Positions 1 to 7,739 of a stretch of 39,584 bases of DNA are shown here, piece by piece (positions within the stretch are counted from its first letter, which is position 1; each line of letters opens with the position of its first letter). Under the pieces are notes generated by a model. The model was not told the origin of the DNA, made no database searches, and was given only the letters and a program-made list of their open reading frames with translations. The stretch covers positions 1 to 39,584 of the forward strand of contig JANYJH010000046.1 of assembly GCA_025361865.1 (NCBI GenBank), read 5' to 3'. The stretch is from Phragmitibacter sp. (GTDB lineage Bacteria > Verrucomicrobiota > Verrucomicrobiia > Verrucomicrobiales > Verrucomicrobiaceae). The position numbers and the translations under genes were made by a program.

Positions 1-80
1 CTTCCATCGCGCCATACAGCGTGCTATAACGTGTGCCTCACCCCGTCTCTTTAACTTGAATCAGGCCTTTTGCGACATCC

Positions 81-671
81 TCAACTTAGGGCTGCATCCC
101 AAGTGCCTAAGCGGACACTTTCCAGCCGCCAACCAATATCAGTTTTAACTGTTCGGAACGTAAGAGGGAATGGCACAGCAGTTGGATATTGGGCATAGTA
201 TACATAATCGTCCTCATTAATTTTCCACGCCCCGATAATAATTAGGCTTTGTAATGATAATTGTATAGCTTCCCATTGTTTGCGGACGGCTGAATCGTTC
301 GCGAAAAATTCTAGATTCTTCTTTTGCGATTCTATTGTATAAAGACCAAGAAGTTCTTCAAAACGGCCAGTTGAGGCATATGTGAGATATTCTCTTAATA
401 GTTTACCCGATCCAGTTTTGAAAAACGCAGCTTCATTTTGAAGTTTAAAGTTGTAGGGCACACTAGGAATCCAGATGTCAAGGTCGAATATTTTGGCATC
501 CTCAGTTATATTAAGTTTTTTTGTAAGCAATAACCCGTCAGCCCAGGCCTTTGTAACGCGAATTTGTTTAGTTAGGAAGACTGGGTCTGTTTCATTTGCG
601 GGTTCAGTTGCTGCAAGTGCTAGAACACCAAAGAAGTTTACCAAATTAATTGCCAATAGTTTTCGTTTCAT
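81..671 (-). CDS. Exported protein of unknown function
   Basis: I do not recognise the family. The start at 671 is chosen because it gives a basic n-region (MKRKLLA) and a hydrophobic stretch ending near ALAATEP, a typical signal peptide, and because its ATG overlaps the stop of the upstream gene in an ATGA, which suggests translational coupling. An upstream start at 704 would only add eleven residues without a signal. The mature part of about 175 residues has no visible motif; it contains a Trp/Tyr-rich stretch near the middle to end. The gene is visibly AT-richer than most of the window, like its partner upstream, so the two were probably acquired or inherited as a unit. Function unknown. 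Confidence 0.7.
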   Translation of the reverse strand: MKRKLLAINLVNFFGVLALAATEPANETDPVFLTKQIRVTKAWADGLLLTKKLNITEDAKIFDLDIWIPSVPYNFKLQNEAAFFKTGSGKLLREYLTYASTGRFEELLGLYTIESQKKNLEFFANDSAVRKQWEAIQLSLQSLIIIGAWKINEDDYVYYAQYPTAVPFPLTFRTVKTDIGWRLESVRLGTWDAALS

Positions 672-1891
672 AAGCCATCTGTAATTACCCATACATATTT
701 CCATCCTGCCAGGTCACCAGCTATTTTAACTTCTACTCCCGCTTCAACTTTGCCAAGTTTTACATCTTGCATATCAATTGCCCAATCAGGAGAGCATGCT
801 TTGAATTTGCCACTCGTGGATAATGAACCGACAACCCCGACTGAAACAATGTTAAAATATGCATTACATGCTAATTTAGCATTGGCAGCTAATTTCCAGT
901 CTACGGAACCACAATTCTTATCTTCATCACATGTTTGTTCCGAAGAAATACCAAAGGCTACATTAAATGTAACGCCAAGACTGCCCGACAAGACGAGCCC
1001 TGTCATTATTGGCACATTTATCTGCCCTTCGAATCCTAGATCATCAAGTTTTACTGATCCTTCGCATTGATTTTTCTCAATATATTCACCTTTGCAGCAT
1101 TTATGTTTTTTTGTTATTTTTACTACCGGACGTCCGTTAAATTTCGGTTCTTTAATCTTCACTTCTATTGGAGCCAAGGGCATAGAATTCATTGTTGAAT
1201 TAAGCGCCTTGGAAATAGCGAGCGCCTTTTCAATGGACTTTGGACCAATATCAAGCTGATGCTCAAGCACCTCATCAAATATGCGATCTATCAACTTATC
1301 ATCACAGCAAACTTTTTGAGCGCGCAAAAAGCTATCTCCCTTACAACAACCAGTGCCAACGTCTTTGCCTTCATTTGCCTTTTCATTGCGTAAAACACGA
1401 GAAGAGCCGCAACATATGTCCCACAGTGGGTTATATTTTGTTTCACCACCACAACAGTCCTCTGTTGCATTTCTTGTCAGCACCTCATTTGCACAGCATA
1501 CTTTTTTCGGATCACTCTTCTTCAGCACTTCCTTCCCGCCACAGTATTCCTTATCTGGATCAGTCTTGGAGAGAATCTCCATGTTGCAACAGACCTCGGT
1601 GTCCTTGAGGTATTTCTTTTCCTTCCCGCCGCCCATGTAGCAGCATTGGTATGTGCTGGAATCCGCCGTGCCGCCTTCTCCCTGACAGCAGACTTTTTCG
1701 GTGGGTTTATAGACTTCCTTGTCGTTGCAGCAGGATTCATTCGCTGACATCGTCTTACCCCCGCAACAAGCGGTAGGGTCACCACCAGATTCTGCATTGA
1801 CGAACCATGCTCCGATAGCCAGCGCGAGAACGAGGGCGGTGGAGAGGAGCGGGCCTGTATGGGAACGGAGGCTATGGAGACGGGAAAGCAT
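668..1891 (-). CDS. Secreted Cys-Cys repeat protein (galaxin-like repeats)
   Basis: A protein of 407 residues with an N-terminal hydrophobic signal segment (about residues 15-33, ending near VNAESG). Residues 40-275 carry eleven adjacent Cys-Cys pairs and one decayed unit with a single Cys (EYCGG), spaced about 12-30 residues apart, in units such as TKYNPLWDICCGSS and TEVCCNME. This resembles galaxin repeats, first described in coral skeleton matrix proteins; that link is by pattern only. The C-terminal 130 residues have four to five scattered Cys and look beta-rich. Disulfide-stabilised extracellular or envelope protein is the likely role; metal binding is an alternative. It is followed by an overlapping exported protein and preceded by a small secreted peptide, all on the same strand. 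The coding DNA is AT-rich compared with the rest. Confidence 0.75.
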   Translation of the reverse strand: MLSRLHSLRSHTGPLLSTALVLALAIGAWFVNAESGGDPTACCGGKTMSANESCCNDKEVYKPTEKVCCQGEGGTADSSTYQCCYMGGGKEKKYLKDTEVCCNMEILSKTDPDKEYCGGKEVLKKSDPKKVCCANEVLTRNATEDCCGGETKYNPLWDICCGSSRVLRNEKANEGKDVGTGCCKGDSFLRAQKVCCDDKLIDRIFDEVLEHQLDIGPKSIEKALAISKALNSTMNSMPLAPIEVKIKEPKFNGRPVVKITKKHKCCKGEYIEKNQCEGSVKLDDLGFEGQINVPIMTGLVLSGSLGVTFNVAFGISSEQTCDEDKNCGSVDWKLAANAKLACNAYFNIVSVGVVGSLSTSGKFKACSPDWAIDMQDVKLGKVEAGVEVKIAGDLAGWKYVWVITDGL

Positions 1892-1973
1892 GAGGGATTA
1901 ACAGGATAGCCCGCATACTGTGTGTGCGGTTCTCAGGATTCTGCACCACGGAGGATGCGTGCTACATTCTGGC

Positions 1974-2114
1974 TTACTCGGGATTCTCGTCACCGGGGTC
2001 TTCGTCATCTGGGCAGGGATTATCCTGCACTGGATGAACGGGGCGGAGGGCGGCACTGACGGGGACGGCATCTGCCCAAAGGGCAACGGCGAGCAGTAAA
2101 ATCAGTTTCTTCAT
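1974..2114 (-). CDS. Small secreted peptide (46 aa), putative
   Basis: A short frame starting MKKLILLLAVALWADAV, with a textbook Lys-Lys n-region and hydrophobic core ending near VSAA, followed by an acidic and Pro-rich tail (CPDDEDPGDENPE) that contains one Cys. It lies 82 bases upstream of the Cys-Cys repeat gene on the same strand, so it could be the first gene of that module. No clear Shine-Dalgarno is seen. It could instead be the truncated start of a larger gene. Mature peptide would be only about 25 residues. Confidence 0.4.
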   Translation of the reverse strand: MKKLILLLAVALWADAVPVSAALRPVHPVQDNPCPDDEDPGDENPE

Positions 2115-2200
2115 ACAGGAATGTTTTTTTTGATTTGACTATGGAGAATACCCTCCCCCATAGCATGTTAGTCAAACGAAAAAGTATTTTTATTCTTTTC

Positions 2201-3175
2201 ATGTCCATTAGAGCAGTTTCAACTCATAGGAAAAAGCATGACTTGAGGTCTGCCATCCTCTGGTTATTGGCTGTCGTGGCGCTCCTGGCTCCTGTGGGTT
2301 TGGAAGCGCAGATCATCATCAGGGAAACCTTTGCCACGCACGCGGTCAGTCAGAAGGAGATCACTTTTCTGCTGCGCCTGCCGATGGCCCCTGAGAAGGG
2401 GGACTACCGACAGAAAAATGTGCTGCCCGCCTTCGTGCTGTGGCATACGGACCCGGACAAACTGGAGATGCTTCTGAGAGGGATGGAAAAGAATGCGTTG
2501 GTGGATTACCTTCTGGCGGCGGCAGATGCAGAACAGCTCCCCGTGCTCTGCTGGACGCGCGGTGGCAGATGGAACAAGACGGCTTCCAGGGAGGAACTGG
2601 ACAAGAAGGAGGCGCGGGTTTCTGACCGTGAGTTCGATGAAATCTCCCGAGAATGGAAGGCCGCAGTGGGAAAGCTGGCGGAGAAATACCGTCTGCCGCT
2701 GGGTCGCATGTATCTGATGGGCATGTCTGCGGGCGGGCAGTATGCGCACAGGCTGGCCCTGCGGACGCCGGAGAGTTTTTTAGGCGTGCATATTCATATC
2801 CCGAGCAGCTTTGACAAACCTGTCCCAGCGGGTGCTTCGCTCTTATGGCTGATCACGACGGGGGAGAGGGAGCCGGGGGCGCTACGGGCGGCAGATTTCT
2901 ACCACGAATGCGTAACGGCTGGTTACCGCGTGGTGTTCAAGATGGTTCGTGACGTGGGCCACGGCATGGGTGTGGAGCCACCGAAGCTGGGGGCTCTCTT
3001 CCTGCAATACGCCCGCACACCGCAGGCGATGGTGCGGCAGCCTCCGCCCTACATCGGTGACTTCGTGAATCACAAGGTTTATCCAAGTGCTAGGGCGCAA
3101 TGGCTGCCCCGTGAGCAGATGGTGGCGCTACCGACGAAGGAGATCGCCGCTGCGTGGGGGGCGATGGCAGAATGA
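2201..3175 (+). CDS. Secreted alpha/beta hydrolase
   Basis: The protein has an N-terminal signal segment (RSAILWLLAVVALLAPVGLEA) and an alpha/beta-hydrolase nucleophile elbow GMSAGG, with the putative Ser at residue 176 and a C-terminal His in DVGHGMG (about residue 255), the usual order of a Ser-His catalytic pair. Polyhydroxybutyrate depolymerase/feruloyl-esterase-like enzymes have this layout, but the substrate cannot be told. The start at 2201 is one option; TTG at 2243 is preceded by AGGAAAAA and gives a cleaner signal peptide; an ATG at 2135 adds 22 residues. It is the first gene of a + strand group with an O-antigen-ligase-like protein, a rhodanese and a MauE-like protein. Confidence 0.7.
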   Translation: MSIRAVSTHRKKHDLRSAILWLLAVVALLAPVGLEAQIIIRETFATHAVSQKEITFLLRLPMAPEKGDYRQKNVLPAFVLWHTDPDKLEMLLRGMEKNALVDYLLAAADAEQLPVLCWTRGGRWNKTASREELDKKEARVSDREFDEISREWKAAVGKLAEKYRLPLGRMYLMGMSAGGQYAHRLALRTPESFLGVHIHIPSSFDKPVPAGASLLWLITTGEREPGALRAADFYHECVTAGYRVVFKMVRDVGHGMGVEPPKLGALFLQYARTPQAMVRQPPPYIGDFVNHKVYPSARAQWLPREQMVALPTKEIAAAWGAMAE

Positions 3176-3177
3176 AA

Positions 3178-3198
3178 AGTCAGAAGATAGAAGAAAGG
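3178..3198 (+). repeat. Three AGNNAGN-like heptamers in a gene gap
   Basis: Three consecutive seven-base units (AGTCAGA, AGATAGA, AGAAAGG) fill nearly the whole gap between the hydrolase stop and the next ATG at 3200. The last unit also supplies an AAAGG Shine-Dalgarno-like sequence. Short enough to be chance, but it matches the seven-base phasing of the longer arrays near 12.7-13.2 kb and 20.2-20.4 kb. Confidence 0.3.
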
Positions 3199-3199
3199 C

Positions 3200-4516
3200 A
3201 TGGATGAAATTCTGACACAGCGCTGGGATCTAGGGCTGGGGAATCCGAACAAGGCGGGGGCCGTGCTGGCCTGTGCTCTGGTGCTGATCTGGCTGGGTGC
3301 GGTCAAGTGGAGAAATGCGATGACGGTTGCAGGCTTTGCGCTGGCAGGGTTGTTGGCGCTCACGGGTTCACGCGGAGGGCTGGTGGCTTCGCTGGCAGGG
3401 CTGGCGGTGGTGGCAAGTGTGGCTTGGTGGAAGGCAGATCTCTCGCTCAGTCTGCGAGTGGCAGGTGTGATGGGAATATCCGTCGTTTTATTCCTGTTCA
3501 TGCCACAGACGGACAGGCCCAAACCTTTCGGCGGGCGAGAGGATACCAATGCGGAAGACTACTCGCTGACGAATCGCTGGAGCATCTACCGCAAGGTGCC
3601 AGCGATGATCGCCGCCGCACCACAGGGCTGGGGTTGGGGACGCAGTGGAGATGCCTACATGCAGTGGTTTCAGGAACTAGGCAGGCTGGAGAACTATCGC
3701 TCGCTGGTGAGCACTCATGCCACAGTTTTGGTAGAAGGTGGCTGGATGACGCGCGCGACATATACAGCACTCTGGGCCTGTGCCCTGACGCTGGCGGCAA
3801 CAGGCATCAGCGGTGAAACACGCACGGCACTGACTGCGGCGGCGCGACTGGGCTGCCTTGTTGCGTTTGGCGTGGCTTGCACGTTTTCCACCGTGGGTGA
3901 GGCGATCTGGTGCTGGGGATTGCCTATCATCGCTCTGGCTTCAGCGATCTATATCGCCTTACGCAGAATCAACTTAGCTGTGATCTGGAGAAGAATGGCG
4001 GTTTCGTCCACAGGAGCTTGTTTGCTGCTTCTCGCGCTCGCCCTAGTGGGCATGATTGCACACGCAGAAGTTTCCTGCCCATCACCGGGCCTCGTGGTGA
4101 TCGGCTCTGGTGCTCCAAAGCTGGCTTTGATTCAGCCGGATCGTATTGTCCTAGGGGATCATTATGGGCAAGTTCTCCGCGCTTGGTGTGCGCGCACGGG
4201 CCATGCGGCTTTGGTGGTGAATGATATTACAATGTCTTCTTGGAACTGCCCGCTGAGCGTGGTTTCAGGTGCGCTACCAAAAGACAGCTCATCCACGGGG
4301 CGGCGGCTCCTGCTCAATCCTCCTCTGCCAAATGCCCGCACGGCGGAGATACTTCGCGCCTTCCCCGATTGGAAAGCGGTGATTGGAGAGCATGAGGAAT
4401 GGCGCGCGAATCAAGCGTGGCAAGCTCTCGCTACACACCCTGATCAACTTCACGAAGCTCCCGGCTGTGCCCATTACCTGCGGGACTGGACACCTTTTCT
4501 TGACCTATGGAAATAA
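3200..4516 (+). CDS. O-antigen-ligase-like membrane protein, short form, with unknown C-terminal domain
   Basis: About seven hydrophobic helices in residues 15-290, with the LTGSRGGLVA motif near residue 55, followed by a soluble stretch with the pattern GWGWGRSGDAYMQW and LVSTHATVLVEGG, both reminiscent of the large periplasmic loop of WaaL/Wzy O-antigen ligases. The SRGG motif normally sits after several N-terminal helices, so this looks like a form lacking the first half; no missing part is visible upstream. Residues 295-438 form a soluble domain I do not recognise. The stop overlaps the rhodanese start by ten bases. It may act in transfer of a surface glycan or another lipid-linked substrate; this is inference from motif shape only. 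Confidence 0.55.
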   Translation: MDEILTQRWDLGLGNPNKAGAVLACALVLIWLGAVKWRNAMTVAGFALAGLLALTGSRGGLVASLAGLAVVASVAWWKADLSLSLRVAGVMGISVVLFLFMPQTDRPKPFGGREDTNAEDYSLTNRWSIYRKVPAMIAAAPQGWGWGRSGDAYMQWFQELGRLENYRSLVSTHATVLVEGGWMTRATYTALWACALTLAATGISGETRTALTAAARLGCLVAFGVACTFSTVGEAIWCWGLPIIALASAIYIALRRINLAVIWRRMAVSSTGACLLLLALALVGMIAHAEVSCPSPGLVVIGSGAPKLALIQPDRIVLGDHYGQVLRAWCARTGHAALVVNDITMSSWNCPLSVVSGALPKDSSSTGRRLLLNPPLPNARTAEILRAFPDWKAVIGEHEEWRANQAWQALATHPDQLHEAPGCAHYLRDWTPFLDLWK

Positions 4517-5097
4517 CCATCAAACTCGACGATAACGGGCCTGCGCTCAGGCTTTGGCGCATGGCTAAATTCGCCTTCACTTTGCTTGCTTTCAGTGTCC
4601 TGATCGGCACCACGCTCAATCATCTGCGAGAGCATCCTCTCGAAGTCCGATATGTGCCAAAAGCCGAGCGCAACGCCGCCTTGACCGTAGCAACAGCGGG
4701 TGCAAAATCGACAAGTCTCACAGTGCCGAAAGCATCTTCATCCCTAATGCCTGAAGTAACGCCAGTGGAGGAAATAGATTTCGCCAGGTTCGAGGAAGTT
4801 CTCAAGACCTCCAGCCCCTTGCTGGTAGATGCGCGCTCAGGCGAGGCTTTTGCGTCGGGGCACGCTCCGCAATCCCTGAATCTAAACATGAACAGCTTCG
4901 ATAAGGATTTTCTACGGGAGCAACCCCGTTTGCAACAGGCTCGTGGCAGTGATGTCGTCGTGTATTGCTCCGGCGAGACTTGCGGGGCCAGTATCATGGT
5001 CGCCCGCTCCCTGGCGCTGTTTGGCTTTCACAAACTGTATGTATTCAAAGGAGGATGGAATGACTGGATCAAACACGACATGCCCGTCACCCGCTAA
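4507..5097 (+). CDS. Membrane-anchored rhodanese-domain protein
   Basis: One transmembrane segment (about residues 22-38) is followed by a linker and a single rhodanese domain (about 90-196). The domain shows LLVDARSGEAFASGHAPQSLNL, typical of the family, here cited by its key parts: VDAR at 107-110 and the active-site loop CSGETCG with the candidate catalytic Cys at 154. Single-domain rhodaneses move sulfane sulfur or act in redox relay. The second Cys in the loop (159) is unusual and could form a disulfide. It overlaps the upstream gene by ten bases and the downstream MauE-like gene by 38 bases, so the three are certainly co-transcribed. Orientation of the domain (periplasmic or cytoplasmic) cannot be settled from sequence. 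Confidence 0.8.
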   Translation: MEITIKLDDNGPALRLWRMAKFAFTLLAFSVLIGTTLNHLREHPLEVRYVPKAERNAALTVATAGAKSTSLTVPKASSSLMPEVTPVEEIDFARFEEVLKTSSPLLVDARSGEAFASGHAPQSLNLNMNSFDKDFLREQPRLQQARGSDVVVYCSGETCGASIMVARSLALFGFHKLYVFKGGWNDWIKHDMPVTR

Positions 5098-5545
5098 GCG
5101 CTGGGTGGATCATATTCGTTGGATAGCAACACTCGCTCTGGCGGGTGTCTTTGCCTATGCCGGAACGTCAAAAATGGCCGCACCATGGTCGTTTGCCGAT
5201 AGCATCGCGGACTACCATGTTTTCCCAGAGCGGTGCATCAACCTGATCGCGCTTTCTTTGCCACCGCTGGAACTGCTCTGTGGACTCGCTCTCCTGTGGC
5301 CTCCACTGCGACGTGAAGCTGCGGCTGTGATACTCGGACTCTGCGGAATATTCCTGATGCTTCTGGGACAAGCCTGGGTGCGTGGCATCTCCGTGGACTG
5401 CGGCTGTTTCGGGGAGGGAGACGCGAGAGTAGGCGCGGCACTATGGGTTCCACTAGCTCGGGACGTGGCCATCGCAGCCGTGGCAGCTTGGCTTTATTTG
5501 AGGCCAGATAAAGAGGCATTGATAATGCAAGAAAGTAAGGAATAG
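5060..5545 (+). CDS. MauE/DoxX-family redox-associated membrane protein
   Basis: The start at 5060 is preceded by AAAGGAGGA at 5047-5055, one of the best ribosome binding sites of the window, although this places the first 38 bases inside the rhodanese gene. The protein of 161 residues has four hydrophobic helices and the signature VDCGCFGEG after helix three, the Cys-x-Cys motif of MauE-like proteins. MauE is needed for maturation of methylamine dehydrogenase, and relatives are thought to pass electrons or support disulfide formation in the envelope. Coupling with a rhodanese suggests thiol/disulfide or sulfur handling at the membrane. No methylamine dehydrogenase genes are nearby, so that specific role is unlikely. 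Confidence 0.8.
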   Translation: MTGSNTTCPSPAKRWVDHIRWIATLALAGVFAYAGTSKMAAPWSFADSIADYHVFPERCINLIALSLPPLELLCGLALLWPPLRREAAAVILGLCGIFLMLLGQAWVRGISVDCGCFGEGDARVGAALWVPLARDVAIAAVAAWLYLRPDKEALIMQESKE

Positions 5546-5561
5546 AAGGTTCACCCCCCAT

Positions 5562-7628
5562 TTATCGGGGTGCGAAGTCCAGTTTCGATTTACTGACATC
5601 CCTGAAGTAGCGGACCTCCAACAGCTTTCCTTTGGGTCCGCCGGGCATCATCCGGCCTTCGACATCGAACTCATCTACACGGTCTCTGCTAATCCGTGTC
5701 CAACCTATGTAAGCTCCGCCCTTTCCGTAGCGATAAACATCACGCCAGGGCTTCGGCGTCGTGAGTCGTGGGTCCACGAATAATGGCGCGGGAACACGAT
5801 CCAGAAACTCCGGTAGCAGCGTCTCACTCAGCAGCGTGAGATGGAACTGCCGCAGGTGATAGCGTTCGCCTTGGGTGAGGTCGGCGGTCTTGAAACAAAG
5901 CGCAAACTGCCCCGGTGTCACGGCTCGCAGAATCTGAAAGTCCAGCAGGCGCTGCCGGGCAGTGACGGCTTTCCCTTCGAGCTTGAGAGTGTCTTGAAAC
6001 GCGGGATACAGATCAGGATCATCGGCAATTTTTGAGATCGCCATCTCAACGGCTCGGCATAGGGGCGGCCCGTCTTTTGTGATGGGTCGCACTAGCCGCT
6101 CACGGATGCGGCCCATCATCAGCGTGTGCAACTCATCCGCGTCCTTTTTCGTGATCTCTTCCGCACTGAGCTCACGCCATTGAGCTTGCAACTTCGCTAG
6201 TTCGTCAGCGAGGTCTTTAAGCAGGGGCACGCAGTCTTTGGGAAGCGTTTGGCGCAGCAGTTTAATGCCTAGGGAGGGATCATTCATGGCGAGCTTGCGG
6301 CCCAGCGTGAGCCAGCGCAGATCTTCCAACGCTGGCACGCCGACATCAGGATTCTCCGCTTCATAAGAGATTTCTTCCAAGCGACCTTTCGCATCGTAGA
6401 AGCGGGCTTCATTCGGCAGCATGTAGAACGTGACAAACGACGGCGCAGACCAGGTGGCACCGTTGAAAGCGAACACACCGATCTCCACGCGGTTGGAGAT
6501 GAGGCCGCTCTCCAGCGTGATGCCCGGATGCCACGCGACGGTCAGCTTCGCCTCCTGACCTCCCCATTGCGGCTCGATCTTAACGCGCTGGGGATCGCCT
6601 TGCAGGAGCACCCATTTATAGGTCAGCGTCCGGCCCATCAAGTCCGTGGATTTATGCGCCGTGACGTTCAGCTCACGCTGGTAAGCACTGCCCCGGAAGA
6701 TGCGGGAAATGGAGCAGGGAGTGTCTGCCAGCCGCTCGGTGATCTGCTCATTCGCCTCAAAGAAATCCACGCCGGATCGCGTCCCAGTTTCCTTGTCAGC
6801 AGACAGCACCACCACGGGAGGAATGGCCGCAAGGGTCATCTCATGGGCCAGCCGCACCATTCGTTCTTCATTAATCTGCGTTCCTTCAAAGACCACGGGA
6901 TGCGCCTTTCCCGTGAAGTAATCCGCTTCAGATTTCACCATTTGGTTACAATGACGGAAGAGGCTCTGAAGCGTGGGCATGAGCATTCGCGTCTTGATCA
7001 GACGGTCACGAACCGCAGGCTGCAAGGCGGCGGTGGCGCTGATGAAGGCTTGTAAAAAGGGCTTGTCCGTAAACGAGGAACCCTGCGAGATCACCAGATA
7101 AGGCGTGTTCGTCGGATACATATCCCCCCAGCCACCGCGACCATTAAAACCCGCATCATGATCTTGATGCTCAGGATAGAAAAAGAGGTTATCCCCGAGG
7201 TATTGATTCGAGAGGAACCGCAGCCCATTGGGGTCGATGTAGTAGAAGCGCGGCAGGCTTCCGCCCTTATCTGCCGGAGCGGCCATTGAGCAGTTCCCGA
7301 AGGTCGGCTCATGCCGCAGCTCAGCGGCGGGACCGATGTTTTTCTTAGCCGCTTTCTCTGCCTCGCTCGGCACGTAACGGTGGAGTTGCGGGAACAAGCT
7401 GACATCGAACAGCGAGTGCTCACCGTCCCTGTTTTCATAAGTGATGCTGTCCAGTCCTGCCGCCTCTTTTGCCGTAGCCCATCGGTTGAGCAGAGTGCCC
7501 ACCGCATCCGTTCGCGTAGTGATCTGCGCCATCGCGGAGAGCGGGCCGCCAATCCAGAACAAGACCAGCCAAACACCGCGCCATGCCGCTAAGATGGAGG
7601 CTGGGCGTGGTGACGGAGCGGGCTTCAT
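5562..7628 (-). CDS. Large exported protein of unknown function
   Basis: The start at 7628 gives a signal peptide (MKPAPSPRPASILAAWRG, then a hydrophobic core ending LSAMAQ) and a protein of 688 residues; in-frame starts at 7694 and 7739 would add 22 or 37 residues, the latter encoded by a repetitive 7/8-mer stretch. The N-terminal half contains many His/Tyr/Trp/Asp residues (YFYPEHQDHDAG-like region) and the conserved-looking YLVISQGSSFTDKPF. A central stretch with TYKWVLLQGDPQRV and a following beta-rich segment looks like an Ig/PKD-type fold, as found in secreted proteins of Planctomycetes and Verrucomicrobia. No catalytic motif is certain. It is convergent with the MauE-like gene and divergent from the lipid kinase gene. 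Confidence 0.7.
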   Translation of the reverse strand: MKPAPSPRPASILAAWRGVWLVLFWIGGPLSAMAQITTRTDAVGTLLNRWATAKEAAGLDSITYENRDGEHSLFDVSLFPQLHRYVPSEAEKAAKKNIGPAAELRHEPTFGNCSMAAPADKGGSLPRFYYIDPNGLRFLSNQYLGDNLFFYPEHQDHDAGFNGRGGWGDMYPTNTPYLVISQGSSFTDKPFLQAFISATAALQPAVRDRLIKTRMLMPTLQSLFRHCNQMVKSEADYFTGKAHPVVFEGTQINEERMVRLAHEMTLAAIPPVVVLSADKETGTRSGVDFFEANEQITERLADTPCSISRIFRGSAYQRELNVTAHKSTDLMGRTLTYKWVLLQGDPQRVKIEPQWGGQEAKLTVAWHPGITLESGLISNRVEIGVFAFNGATWSAPSFVTFYMLPNEARFYDAKGRLEEISYEAENPDVGVPALEDLRWLTLGRKLAMNDPSLGIKLLRQTLPKDCVPLLKDLADELAKLQAQWRELSAEEITKKDADELHTLMMGRIRERLVRPITKDGPPLCRAVEMAISKIADDPDLYPAFQDTLKLEGKAVTARQRLLDFQILRAVTPGQFALCFKTADLTQGERYHLRQFHLTLLSETLLPEFLDRVPAPLFVDPRLTTPKPWRDVYRYGKGGAYIGWTRISRDRVDEFDVEGRMMPGGPKGKLLEVRYFRDVSKSKLDFAPR

Positions 7629-7687
7629 GCTGAGGCTGAAGCATTGCGCGAAAAGGCCTAAAGGCAACCTCCACAAAGCCGGAATCA

Positions 7688-7739
7688 GTTTCATACTTTG
7701 CGCCTTGATGCCTGTGGCCTTTGTGCCTTGATGTTTCAT
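7688..7739 (-). repeat. 7/8-mer array between two GTTTCAT copies
   Basis: On the - strand the stretch 7732-7695 is built from units such as ACAAAGGC, CACAGGC and ATCAAGGC, alternating seven and eight bases. It is bounded by an exact seven-base direct repeat, GTTTCAT, at 7688-7694 and 7733-7739 (ATGAAAC on the - strand, carrying in-frame ATG codons). The layout looks like a small insertion that duplicated its target, placed exactly in the divergent start region of two genes. Confidence 0.5.
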
